Source of the DNA: an uncultured bacterium
GTDB taxonomy: Bacteria; Bipolaricaulota; Bipolaricaulia; UBA7950; UBA9294
DNA: 23,498 nucleotides
Direction: 5' to 3'
NCBI GenBank assembly: GCA_903859225.1
Contig: CAIOLV010000061.1
Location: forward strand, 1-23,498
In this document: piece by piece, positions 1 to 6,425 of the stretch
Layout: each line of letters opens with the position of its first letter
Position numbering within the stretch: position 1 is the first letter of the stretch
Notes under the pieces: generated by a model
The model's database searches: none
Told to the model about the DNA's origin: nothing
What the model saw: the letters and a program-made list of their open reading frames with translations, nothing else
Made by a program: the position numbers and the translations under genes

Positions 1-1433
1 AGGCCGAGCGCGGAGAGCACGCCGGCCGCGCGCGGTATGACGACGCGGGACATTCCGAGTCGCCGAGCGATCGCCGCACCGTGAAGTGGACCCGCTCCGC
101 CGAACGCTAGCAGCGCGTAGCCCCGCGGGTCGCGGCCTCGCTCCACGGTGACGACGCGAATCGCGCGCTCCATCGCCGCATCCGCGACCTCGAGGATCCC
201 GAGAGCGGCGCGCTCCACCGACAACCCAAGCGGGCGCCCCACCTCTTCTTGAACCGCGGTTCGGGCTGCTTCCATGTCCAACTCGGGCAATCCGCCGAGC
301 GCGAGATCCCCCGCGAGGTGGCCGAGGACGAGATGGGCATCCGTGACCGTGGCGCGCCCGCCGCGGCCGTAGCAGGCCGGGCCAGGGTGCGCCCCCATGC
401 TTTTCGGTCCGACTCGCAGTGCGCCGCCGCGATCGACCCACGCTAGGCTTCCGCCGCCCGCCCCGATCGTGTGCACCGACACCATCGGCAGCGCGACGGG
501 GTAGCTGCCGACGGCGCCGCGTTGCGTCCTCTCGATCTCTCCGCCCGTGACCAACGACACGTCGCAGCTCGTGCCACCCATGTCCATGGTGATGAGGTTC
601 CTCTCCCCCATCGCCGCGCCCACCGCACGCGCTCCCTGCACTCCTCCTGCCGGGCCCGACAGGAGCAGGCTCGCCGGCTGATCCTGGGCGCGCTCCGCGG
701 TCGTCACGGCTCCGCTCGACTGCATCACGCGCCAGCCTCGCGGCAGTCCTCTCTCAGCCGCCCCGTCTTCGAGCGCCGCGAGGTACGCACCGATCACCGG
801 CCGCAGCGCGGCCGACAGGACGGTGGTTGACGTTCGTTCGAACTCGCGGATCTCGGGAAGGATGTCGCTGGACAAGATGACGGGCACGCCGAGGTGCTCT
901 TCAAGAAGCCGGCGCACGATGCGCTCGTGCTCGGGCCGCAGATAGGAGAACAAGAACGCCACAGCGACCGCAGCCACGCCCGCCCGCTCGATGCGTGAAC
1001 CCACGTCCCTCACGTCCGCGAGGTCGAGCGGGACATCGATCTCCCCCGCAGACGTGGTTCGCTCGGTCACTTCGAACCGCAGATCTCGAGGCACGATCGC
1101 CGGAGGGCGAACAGCATCGAGGTCATAGAGGGACGATCGGTTCTGGCGCCCGATCTCCAGCACATCGCGGAATCCTCGCGTCGTCACGAGCGCTGTGCGC
1201 GCCCACTTTCCTTCCAGAAGCGCATTCGTCGCGACCGTGCATCCATGTACGATGCCGGACACGACCGCGGGGTTGATGGATCCCGAGGCCATCAGCCGGT
1301 CGAGCGCCCGCAGAACCCCCACGGCTGGGTCTCCTGGAGTCGACGGCTCTTTGGCTATCCGCATCCCCGTCTCGTCGGCGATCACGACATCGACGAACGT
1401 ACCGCCGATGTCGATGCCGATTGCCTGTGCCAT
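1..1433 (-). CDS. hyuA: HyuA-type hydantoinase/5-oxoprolinase subunit, 3' end cut off by window edge
   Basis: I translated the minus strand from the ATG at 1433; it stays open for 477 codons to the window edge, so the C-terminal third or so is missing (family members are about 650-700 residues). Family landmarks in order: the N-terminal nucleotide-binding motif GIDIGGTFVD (6-15), GCTVATNALLE (64-74), EFERTSTTVL (197-206), SGPAGGV (259-265), MDMGGTSCDVSL (283-294), TIGAGGGS (322-329), HPGPACYGRGG (349-359), ERGRDPRGYALLAFGGAGPLH (around 431-451) and GVLSALG (471-477). The family hydrolyses hydantoins or 5-oxoproline with ATP, usually with a HyuB partner; the substrate cannot be told here. It is divergent from tdh across 136 bp. 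No Shine-Dalgarno is visible before the ATG, but a TATACT box lies 8 nt upstream, so the mRNA may be leaderless. Family assignment is firm; substrate is unknown. Confidence 0.9.
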   Translation of the reverse strand, partial: MAQAIGIDIGGTFVDVVIADETGMRIAKEPSTPGDPAVGVLRALDRLMASGSINPAVVSGIVHGCTVATNALLEGKWARTALVTTRGFRDVLEIGRQNRSSLYDLDAVRPPAIVPRDLRFEVTERTTSAGEIDVPLDLADVRDVGSRIERAGVAAVAVAFLFSYLRPEHERIVRRLLEEHLGVPVILSSDILPEIREFERTSTTVLSAALRPVIGAYLAALEDGAAERGLPRGWRVMQSSGAVTTAERAQDQPASLLLSGPAGGVQGARAVGAAMGERNLITMDMGGTSCDVSLVTGGEIERTQRGAVGSYPVALPMVSVHTIGAGGGSLAWVDRGGALRVGPKSMGAHPGPACYGRGGRATVTDAHLVLGHLAGDLALGGLPELDMEAARTAVQEEVGRPLGLSVERAALGILEVADAAMERAIRVVTVERGRDPRGYALLAFGGAGPLHGAAIARRLGMSRVVIPRAAGVLSALG

Positions 1434-1441
1434 GAGGCGAA

Positions 1442-1470
1442 AGTATAGATGGGAACGGGGACTGCCGCAA
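1442..1470 (-). promoter_or_regulatory. Candidate hyuA promoter (leaderless-type spacing)
   Basis: On the minus strand, TATACT (1442-1447, 5/6 match to the -10 consensus) is preceded after 17 nt by TTGCGG (1465-1470, 3/6 match to the -35). The -10 ends 8 nt before the hyuA ATG, so transcription would begin at or very near the start codon, which fits the absence of a ribosome binding site. This is inference from consensus and position only. Confidence 0.45.
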
Positions 1471-1479
1471 AGCGCGGCA
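1463..1479. promoter_or_regulatory. Inverted repeat, possible operator between hyuA and tdh
   Basis: TGCCGC (1463-1468) and GCGGCA (1474-1479) form a perfect 6-bp inverted repeat with a 5-nt spacer. It covers the candidate -35 of hyuA and lies about 90 bp upstream of tdh. No T-tract follows, so a terminator is unlikely. A regulator-binding site is plausible but unproven; short GC-rich repeats also arise by chance in such DNA. The rest of the intergenic region (1434-1569) shows nothing else convincing. Confidence 0.3.
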
Positions 1480-1569
1480 CACAACCGCTCACGGGTCCGG
1501 GCTACCGGTTCGCGCAGGCGTCGCGTACACTCCCCTCATCACGGGACGATCATCCGAGGGGGATGAAGT

Positions 1570-2523
1570 ATGCAGCGTATTCTCGTCACGGGTGCCGCTG
1601 GTCAGATCGGCTCAGAACTCACCCCGGCTCTTCGGGAACGCTACGGCTCGACACACGTCGTCGCGAGTGACCTTCGCACGCCGGCCGCGGACTCTCCTCT
1701 TTCCGGCGGGCCCTTCGAGCTTCTCGATGTCCGAGACCGCACTCGCCTGCAGGCGGTCGTTGTCAGCCACAACATCGACGCCATCTACCATATGGCCGCC
1801 ATCCTCTCCGCGACAGGAGAAGCCAACCCTCAGCTCGCCTGGGACGTCAATATCAACGGCCTCGTCAACGTCCTCGAGGTCGCGCGAGCGACCGGCGTCC
1901 GCCGCGTCTTCTGCCCAAGTTCGATCGCCGTGTTCGGTCCGGAGACTCCGCGCTGCCCCGCGCCACAGCTCACGGTGCTGCACCCGTCGACGGTCTACGG
2001 GCTGACGAAGGTCACAGGGGAACTTCTCGGCGACTACTACGTCCAGCGCTATGGCCTTGACGTCCGAGGCCTCCGCTACCCTGGGATCATCTCGAGCGAG
2101 ACGCCTCCTGGGGGCGGGACAACCGACTACGCGGTCGACATCTTCTATCAGGCTCTTCGAACCGCGCAGTACACGTGCTTTGTTCGTCCGGACACCGTGC
2201 TGCCGATGATGTACATGCCGGACTGCATCCGTGCCACGCTGGCGTTGATGGATGCCGATGCGTCTCGCCTCACCCGGCACTGCGACTACAACGTCGCCGG
2301 GATCAGCTTCTCGGCCGCCGACCTCGCCGCGGAGATCGTGAGGCACATCCCGGGCTTTGCCTGCACCTACGAGCCGGACTTCCGACAGGCCATCGCCGAC
2401 TCCTGGCCTCAATCGATCGACGACGCGCCCGCGCGAACCGATTGGGATTGGCGCCCTTCGTTCGACCTCGCTTCGATGACGGCCGACATGATTCGGAGGC
2501 TCAAGCCGAGACTCGCGGCCTAA
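1570..2523 (+). CDS. tdh: SDR-type L-threonine 3-dehydrogenase
   Basis: 317 residues, the usual length for the short-chain-dehydrogenase (epimerase-like) form of threonine dehydrogenase, which oxidises L-threonine with NAD+ to 2-amino-3-ketobutyrate in the cytosol. Visible features: Rossmann motif GAAGQIG (8-14), an Asp at 34 suited to binding the NAD ribose, SS at 117-118, and the catalytic Tyr143-xxx-Lys147 pair. The stretches PGGGTTDYAVDIF (180-192) and LPMMYMPDCIRATLALM (211-227) are characteristic of this subfamily and separate it from sugar-nucleotide epimerases. The ATG is preceded by a purine-rich GAGGGGG about 8 nt upstream. It is the only complete plus-strand gene, divergent from hyuA and convergent with rplQ. 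No glycine C-acetyltransferase (kbl) partner is in view. The promoter is not obvious: TACACT at 1526-1531 has no good -35. Confidence 0.85.
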   Translation: MQRILVTGAAGQIGSELTPALRERYGSTHVVASDLRTPAADSPLSGGPFELLDVRDRTRLQAVVVSHNIDAIYHMAAILSATGEANPQLAWDVNINGLVNVLEVARATGVRRVFCPSSIAVFGPETPRCPAPQLTVLHPSTVYGLTKVTGELLGDYYVQRYGLDVRGLRYPGIISSETPPGGGTTDYAVDIFYQALRTAQYTCFVRPDTVLPMMYMPDCIRATLALMDADASRLTRHCDYNVAGISFSAADLAAEIVRHIPGFACTYEPDFRQAIADSWPQSIDDAPARTDWDWRPSFDLASMTADMIRRLKPRLAA

Positions 2524-2538
2524 GGCCCAACCCGGGCC
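2524..2538. repeat. Small GC-rich inverted repeat after tdh stop
   Basis: GGCCC (2524-2528) and GGGCC (2534-2538) directly follow the tdh stop codon and could form a 5-bp stem. It lies just before the stronger hairpin at 2549-2575 and may add to termination. It is weak evidence alone. Confidence 0.3.
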
Positions 2539-2548
2539 CCAAGAAGGT

Positions 2549-2575
2549 ACTCCGCCGGACCGTATCCGGCGGAGT
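2549..2575. terminator. Bidirectional terminator hairpin between tdh and rplQ
   Basis: ACTCCGCCGGA (2549-2559) pairs perfectly with TCCGGCGGAGT (2565-2575) around a 5-nt loop, giving an 11-bp GC-rich stem. It sits in the 84-nt gap between the convergent genes tdh (ends 2523) and rplQ (ends 2608). The downstream U-tracts are poor on both sides: ACCTTCTTGG for the minus-strand transcript, CAAACTCCTC for the plus strand. Position and symmetry support a shared terminator, though not a textbook intrinsic one. Confidence 0.7.
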
Positions 2576-2607
2576 CAAACTCCTCTGGTTTCTCGGAATC
2601 GCGCGCA

Positions 2608-2961
2608 CTACTGCACAAGCATCAACCGTGCAGTCTCCGCTCCGTCGCCGCGCCGCGGCCCGAGTTTGACGACCCGCGTGTATCCGCCGGCGCGGTCCTT
2701 GTACGCAGGGCCGATCTCGGTGAACAGCTTGTCGACCACTGCCTTGTCACGGAGCCGGGAGAACACGATGCGCCGCGCGTGCAGATCCCCACGCCGCGCG
2801 AGCGTGATTACCCGTTCGGCGAACTGCTGGCTGGCCTTGGCGCGCGGGAACGTCGTGTCGACCTTTGCGTTCAGGATCAGCGCGTTCGTCAGATTGGCCA
2901 GCACACTACGCCGATGGCTCGGCAGCATGCCGATCTTGTTGCCTTCCACTCTATGACGCAT
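2608..2961 (-). CDS. rplQ: 50S ribosomal protein bL17
   Basis: 117 residues, full length for the compact bacterial form. The start MRHRVEGNKIGMLPSHRRSV and the LANLTNALILN segment are typical. bL17 binds 23S rRNA near the exit of the peptide tunnel. It is the last gene of the super-operon. Its ATG overlaps the end of rpoA by 11 nt, which suggests translational coupling, and a strong hairpin follows 33 nt after its stop. Assignment is secure. Confidence 0.97.
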   Translation of the reverse strand: MRHRVEGNKIGMLPSHRRSVLANLTNALILNAKVDTTFPRAKASQQFAERVITLARRGDLHARRIVFSRLRDKAVVDKLFTEIGPAYKDRAGGYTRVVKLGPRRGDGAETARLMLVQ

Positions 2962-3904
2962 GGTGCATCTCCCCTTCGCTTCGCAGTGTGTGCCCGAGCT
3001 CGGCCAGCCGGTCCTCCACTTTGCTCAGCGTCTTCGCGCCGAAACCGTGGATGTCGAGCAACTCCTCTCGTGGCCGCGTCAGGAGCTCTCCCAGCGTTCG
3101 GATGTCAGCTTCCTGAAGGAGGTTGCAGGCGCGCTGGTCGATATCCAGCTCCGCGAGCAGAATCCCCAGCTCTTCCTGGTCGCCCGTCACCGACTCCGCG
3201 ATCGCCACGCCGAACGGATGCTCGGCGAAGCTGCGGAACAGCTCGAAGTGCCGCTGCAGGAGCCTGCTGGCCTCTGACAGAGCCTCTTCCGGTCGAATGC
3301 TGCCGTTCGTCGCCAGTTCGAGCACAAGCCTTTCGTATCCGGTTTTCCCGCCGACGCGCGTCTCCTCGACCGTGAAGTTCACCCGCCGCACCGGCGAGAA
3401 ATCCGCGTCGATCGGAATCTGCGACAGCGGCGCGTCCTCCGAGCGGTTCAATTCCGCCGGCAGGTAAGAGAATCCCGTCTCAACCTCCATCTCAATGTCG
3501 AGCACGCCCTTCGCGTTTAGCGTCGCAATCGGATGGTCCGGGTTGATGATCTCGACGCCGGGCGGAACGTCGATGTCGCCCGCCTTCACCTCGCCGGGCC
3601 CTTTCTTCTCCAGCGTCAGCCGCTTCTTGCCCTCTTCTCGTACGCGCAGCGCGACGCCCTTCAGGTTCAGGATGATCTCGAGGATATCCTCTTTGATCCC
3701 TTCAATCGTGTCGTATTCATGGTACTTGCCGGCAAAGCGCACGCGCGTGATCGCCGCTCCCGGAATGGCCGAAAGCAGCGTCCGCCGAATCGCGTTGCCC
3801 AACGTCGTACCGAACCCAGGTTCGAGAGGCTCGAGGATGACTCTCCCACTCGTCTCGGTGAGTTCAACGACCTTGATCTCCTTGGGGAAGACCAACTCGT
3901 CCAT
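2951..3904 (-). CDS. rpoA: DNA-directed RNA polymerase subunit alpha
   Basis: 317 residues from the ATG at 3904. A GTG two codons earlier sits inside the AGGAGG ribosome binding site, so the ATG with 5-nt spacing is preferred. The N-terminal domain (about 1-230) carries the assembly segment RRTLLSAIPGAAI (40-52). A linker leads to the C-terminal domain (about 248-308), which binds UP elements and activators. Residues matching E. coli alpha Arg265 and Asn268 are present as Arg258 and Asn261 in DQRACNLL, and the Gly-x-Lys of GFGAK (287-291) is kept. The E. coli Glu302 position appears to be Lys. Its place between rpsD and rplQ is the standard alpha-operon order. Secure. Confidence 0.98.
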   Translation of the reverse strand: MDELVFPKEIKVVELTETSGRVILEPLEPGFGTTLGNAIRRTLLSAIPGAAITRVRFAGKYHEYDTIEGIKEDILEIILNLKGVALRVREEGKKRLTLEKKGPGEVKAGDIDVPPGVEIINPDHPIATLNAKGVLDIEMEVETGFSYLPAELNRSEDAPLSQIPIDADFSPVRRVNFTVEETRVGGKTGYERLVLELATNGSIRPEEALSEASRLLQRHFELFRSFAEHPFGVAIAESVTGDQEELGILLAELDIDQRACNLLQEADIRTLGELLTRPREELLDIHGFGAKTLSKVEDRLAELGHTLRSEGEMHHAS

Positions 3905-3913
3905 GTCCACCTC

Positions 3914-4537
3914 CTAGCGGGAGTAGAACTCAACAATGAGGTTCGCAGAGATGTCGAGGCCCATCTGCGCGACATCCGGCAGTCCCAGCATCTGGAACCG
4001 CATCCCGTCGCCGTTCCTCTCCACCCACGCCGGAACCTCGCGGTCTCCGTTTGCCTCGACGATCGCCTTGATCTTCTCACGCCGCTCCTGTTTCACGGAG
4101 ACGACGTCCCCTTCGCGAAGCAGGATCGATGGAACGTTCGACGGACGACCATTCAACGCGAAGTGCCCGTGCACGATCAGCTGCCGCGCCTGTTGGCGCG
4201 AACTGGCGAAGCCCGCCCGGTAGACCATGTTGTCCAAGCGCTGCTCGAGCATTGACAGGAGAGCATTGCCCGTGGCCCCTTTGACGCTCTTCGCGCGCGC
4301 TACGTAGATCCTGAATTGGCTCTCGCGAATCCCGTAGATTCGTCGCGCCTTCTGCTTCGCGCGCAGATGGAGCTGGTACTGGCTTTTGCGTGGCCGCCGC
4401 TTCTTCGGCCCCTCGCCCGGCGGGCTCGCCCGGCGCGACACCGCGCAACTCCGCGAGTAGCAGCGATCCCCCTTCAAGAAGAGTTTCTCCCCTTCTCGGC
4501 GGCACTGTTTGCACTTCGGGCCTGTATCGCGTCCCAT
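3914..4537 (-). CDS. rpsD: 30S ribosomal protein uS4, zinc-binding form
   Basis: 207 residues. Cys9, Cys12, Cys26 and Cys31 form the zinc knuckle of the C+ form. The S4 RNA-binding domain follows (about 97-160, with LDNMVYRAGFASSRQQARQL and IVHGHFALNGR). uS4 starts 16S 5'-domain assembly and, in many bacteria, represses the alpha operon. The leader that such control would need is not evident here, because the gene starts inside the rpsK stop (TAATG). The C-terminal LIVEFYSR is typical. Confidence 0.97.
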   Translation of the reverse strand: MGRDTGPKCKQCRREGEKLFLKGDRCYSRSCAVSRRASPPGEGPKKRRPRKSQYQLHLRAKQKARRIYGIRESQFRIYVARAKSVKGATGNALLSMLEQRLDNMVYRAGFASSRQQARQLIVHGHFALNGRPSNVPSILLREGDVVSVKQERREKIKAIVEANGDREVPAWVERNGDGMRFQMLGLPDVAQMGLDISANLIVEFYSR

Positions 4538-4905
4538 TACCCTTTCCCCTTGTTCCCCTTGCTGTGCGAACTGCTGTGCGAAACCGGCGTGACGTTCTTC
4601 ACTTCTTCGATGCGAATGCCGGACGCTTTGATCGTCTGAACGACCGACTGCCTACCCGATCCCGTGCCCTTGACCCGGATCGCCACGGAACGGACGCCGT
4701 AGTCCTTGATCTCGCGCACCAGAGCCTCGGCGGCAATCTGCGCGGCGTACGGCGTGCCCTTCTTGGAGTTCTTGTACCCCACGACCCCGGGGCTCTTCCA
4801 CGCGACCGGATGCCCGCTCGAGTCCGTGACGGTGATGATCGTGTTGTTGAACGTCGAGTGCACGTGGATCAGGGCACGCTCTAGCTTGATGTTCTTCGTC
4901 GCCAT
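4537..4905 (-). CDS. rpsK: 30S ribosomal protein uS11 with atypical C-terminal tail
   Basis: 122 residues from the ATG at 4905; the longer in-frame extension overlaps rpsM and is not S11-like. The core is normal: IHVHSTFNNTIITVTD (13-28), the SPGVVGYKNSKKGTPYAAQ region (38-56) and the segment ending NVTPVS. The near-universal end after VTPIPH (HNGCRPPKRRRV type) is absent and replaced by SHSSSHSKGNKGKG (109-122). It therefore lacks the Asn-Gly that becomes isoaspartate in E. coli uS11. The DNA here holds a 12-bp tandem repeat (4559-4582). Neither other frame restores the usual tail, so a simple frameshift is not the explanation. uS11 lines the platform and E-site region. Confidence 0.95.
   Translation of the reverse strand: MATKNIKLERALIHVHSTFNNTIITVTDSSGHPVAWKSPGVVGYKNSKKGTPYAAQIAAEALVREIKDYGVRSVAIRVKGTGSGRQSVVQTIKASGIRIEEVKNVTPVSHSSSHSKGNKGKG
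4559..4582 (-). repeat. 12-bp tandem duplication in the rpsK 3' end
   Basis: TTCGCACAGCAG (4571-4582) is followed directly by TTCGCACAGCAA (4559-4570) on the minus strand; they differ only in the last base. The copies encode most of the SHSS/SHSK repeat of the abnormal uS11 tail. AAGGGG also occurs twice just downstream. Confidence 0.85.
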
Positions 4906-4907
4906 AG

Positions 4908-5273
4908 CTACCTCTTCTTTCCCGCCTTCGAAGGACGGGGTCCCTTCCACGTGCGCGCGTTGGCCCGCGTGCGCTGTCCGCGGACCGGAAGTCGCTTCTT
5001 GTGCCGGAGCCCACGATACGAGTTGATGTCCTTCAGCCGTTGGATGCTCGATGCGACCCGCCGACGCAAGTCCCCCTCGACGACCAACTGCTCCACTTCG
5101 CGGCGCAGGCTCGCCACCTCGTTCTCGGTCAAGTCCTTCACCCGCACGTCGGGCGAAATCCCTGTCTTGGCGATGATGTCGGCAGCCCGCGGATTTCCGA
5201 TGCCGTACACGTACGTCAGCGCAATCTCGATGCGTTTGTTGCTCGGCAGGTTGACTCCGGCTATACGCGCCAT
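4908..5273 (-). CDS. rpsM: 30S ribosomal protein uS13
   Basis: 121 residues. The start MARIAGVNLPSNKRIEIALT, the YGIG helix-hairpin-helix (23-26) and the C-terminal RGQRTRANARTWKGPR are diagnostic. uS13 sits in the 30S head, forms bridges to the 50S and contacts P-site tRNA through its basic tail. It lies 13 nt after rpmJ and 2 nt before rpsK. Secure. Confidence 0.97.
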   Translation of the reverse strand: MARIAGVNLPSNKRIEIALTYVYGIGNPRAADIIAKTGISPDVRVKDLTENEVASLRREVEQLVVEGDLRRRVASSIQRLKDINSYRGLRHKKRLPVRGQRTRANARTWKGPRPSKAGKKR

Positions 5274-5286
5274 GCTCCCTCTCCCC

Positions 5287-5400
5287 TTACCCTTGGCGCT
5301 GCTTGTGCTTCGGATTCCGGCAGATGACGAGCAACCGCCCTTCGCGCCGGATGACCTTGCACTTCGCGCACATCTTCTTGACTGATGCCCGGACTTTCAT
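5287..5400 (-). CDS. rpmJ: 50S ribosomal protein bL36, zinc-binding form
   Basis: A 37-residue gene. It reads MKVRASVKKMCAKCKVIRR, then ends CRNPKHKQRQG. Cys11, Cys14, Cys27 and His32 are the zinc ligands of the C+ form. It sits in the conserved slot between infA (21-nt gap) and rpsM (13-nt gap). bL36 is a late-assembling 50S protein near the peptidyl-transferase region. Length and motif are exact for the family. Confidence 0.96.
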   Translation of the reverse strand: MKVRASVKKMCAKCKVIRREGRLLVICRNPKHKQRQG

Positions 5401-5421
5401 GCTTCCACGGCGTGGTGTAGA

Positions 5422-5664
5422 TCAGCTCTCGCGATACACGATACGCCCCTTGGTGAGGTCGTACGGTGACATCTCAACAATCACGCGATCGCCAGTCAAG
5501 ATCCGGATGTAGTGCTTCCGAATCCTTCCCGAGATGTGGCAGAGGATCACGTGCCCGTTGGACAGCTGCACGCGGAACGTCGATCCGGGGAGGCTCTCGG
5601 TGACCTCGCCACGCTGCCGAATCACATCCTCTTTCTTGCCACGCGACTCATTGGTCGCTACCAC
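5422..5664 (-). CDS. infA: Translation initiation factor IF-1
   Basis: 80 residues from a GTG at 5664; typical IF-1 is about 72, the excess being a short N-terminal arm before EDVIRQRGEV. The OB-fold signature is clear: LSNGHVILCHISGRIRKHYI and ILTGDRVIVEMSPYDLTKGR. IF-1 binds the 30S A site during initiation. The start is set by an 11-nt run, TAAGGAGGTGA (5673-5683), fully complementary to the 16S 3' end and ending in the map stop codon. An upstream GTG at about 5676, inside that run, and the longer in-frame ORF are less likely. Coupled to map. Confidence 0.95.
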   Translation of the reverse strand: MVATNESRGKKEDVIRQRGEVTESLPGSTFRVQLSNGHVILCHISGRIRKHYIRILTGDRVIVEMSPYDLTKGRIVYRES

Positions 5665-5672
5665 GCCTTTCG

Positions 5673-5683
5673 TCACCTCCTTA
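5673..5683 (-). promoter_or_regulatory. Full-length Shine-Dalgarno for infA inside the map stop
   Basis: TAAGGAGGTGA matches the full anti-Shine-Dalgarno of 16S rRNA without mismatch. Its last three bases are the map stop codon, and the infA GTG is 8 nt downstream. It decides the infA start and suggests that infA initiation depends on or competes with ribosomes ending map. Confidence 0.75.
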
Positions 5684-6425
5684 GGGTCAGGACTTCCGCT
5701 CCATCCCTCGTCACCGCAACGGTGTGCTCGAAATGCACCGACAGCCCACCCGTCGCCGTGACCACGGTCCACTGATCGTCGCGAACGCAAGTCGGCAGGT
5801 CATCGACCTTCACCATCGGTTCGATGGCCAACGTCATTCCCGCCCGCAGGCGCACTCCGCGACCCGGCGGACCGTAATTCGGAATCTGGGGATCTTCGTG
5901 CAGATCTCGCCCAATCCCGTGCCCCACATACTCCCGAACCACGTGGAAGCCTTGCGCTTCGACGTAGGCGCCAATCGCGTGGGAGACGTCGGACAGCCGT
6001 TTCGCGATTCTAACTGCTTTGATCCCTTCCCACAAGCTCTGCTCACCCACTCCGAGTAGCCGTTCCGCAGCTTCGCCGATCACTCCAACTCCGACCGTCG
6101 TCGCCATGTCGACACAGAATCCGTTGCGGATCATCCCGATGTCGATCGAGAAGAGGTCGCCGCTCTGCAGCAGCCGCTCCTCGCTCGGCACCCCGTGCAC
6201 CACTTCCTCGTTGATCGACGTGTTGATCACTCCAGGAAACCCCGCGAACCGATCGAACGCCGATTCACCGCCGCACGCTGCGATCCGCTCGATGGCCAGC
6301 CGATTGAAGAACCCAGTCGATCGATTCGGCCGAACCTCCGAGACGAGCTCATGCAGGATCTGCGCGAGAAGCCGGCCGTTCTCCTGCATGATGGCCAGCT
6401 CGTCTTCCGTCTTGATCGAGATCAT
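5673..6425 (-). CDS. map: Type I methionine aminopeptidase
   Basis: 250 residues, the usual length of the short type Ia enzyme. It removes the initiator Met from nascent proteins at the ribosome. Metal ligands are all visible: Asp95 (SIDIG), Asp106 (VDMATT), His169 (VGHGIG), Glu202 (AIEPM) and Glu233 (HFEHT). Substrate-binding His77 (EEVVHGVP) and His176 (DLHEDP) are also kept. No N-terminal SH3-binding or zinc extension is present. The ATG overlaps the adk stop as ATGA, and the end carries the infA ribosome binding site. Secure. Confidence 0.97.
   Translation of the reverse strand: MISIKTEDELAIMQENGRLLAQILHELVSEVRPNRSTGFFNRLAIERIAACGGESAFDRFAGFPGVINTSINEEVVHGVPSEERLLQSGDLFSIDIGMIRNGFCVDMATTVGVGVIGEAAERLLGVGEQSLWEGIKAVRIAKRLSDVSHAIGAYVEAQGFHVVREYVGHGIGRDLHEDPQIPNYGPPGRGVRLRAGMTLAIEPMVKVDDLPTCVRDDQWTVVTATGGLSVHFEHTVAVTRDGAEVLTLRR

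Noticed and set aside
1123..1482. Minus-strand 119-codon frame over the hyuA start
   Set aside because: The overlapping frame starting at 1433 carries clear HyuA motifs through to the window edge; this one is a shadow.
1503..1531. tdh promoter with TACACT as -10
   Set aside because: The -10 match is 4/6 and no acceptable -35 lies 16-18 nt upstream (TACCGG), so I did not list it as a feature.
4540..4584. A simple frameshift as the cause of the odd uS11 tail
   Set aside because: I read the other two frames across the 3' end and neither gives an HNGCRPPK-like sequence; the stop also overlaps the rpsD start cleanly as TAATG.
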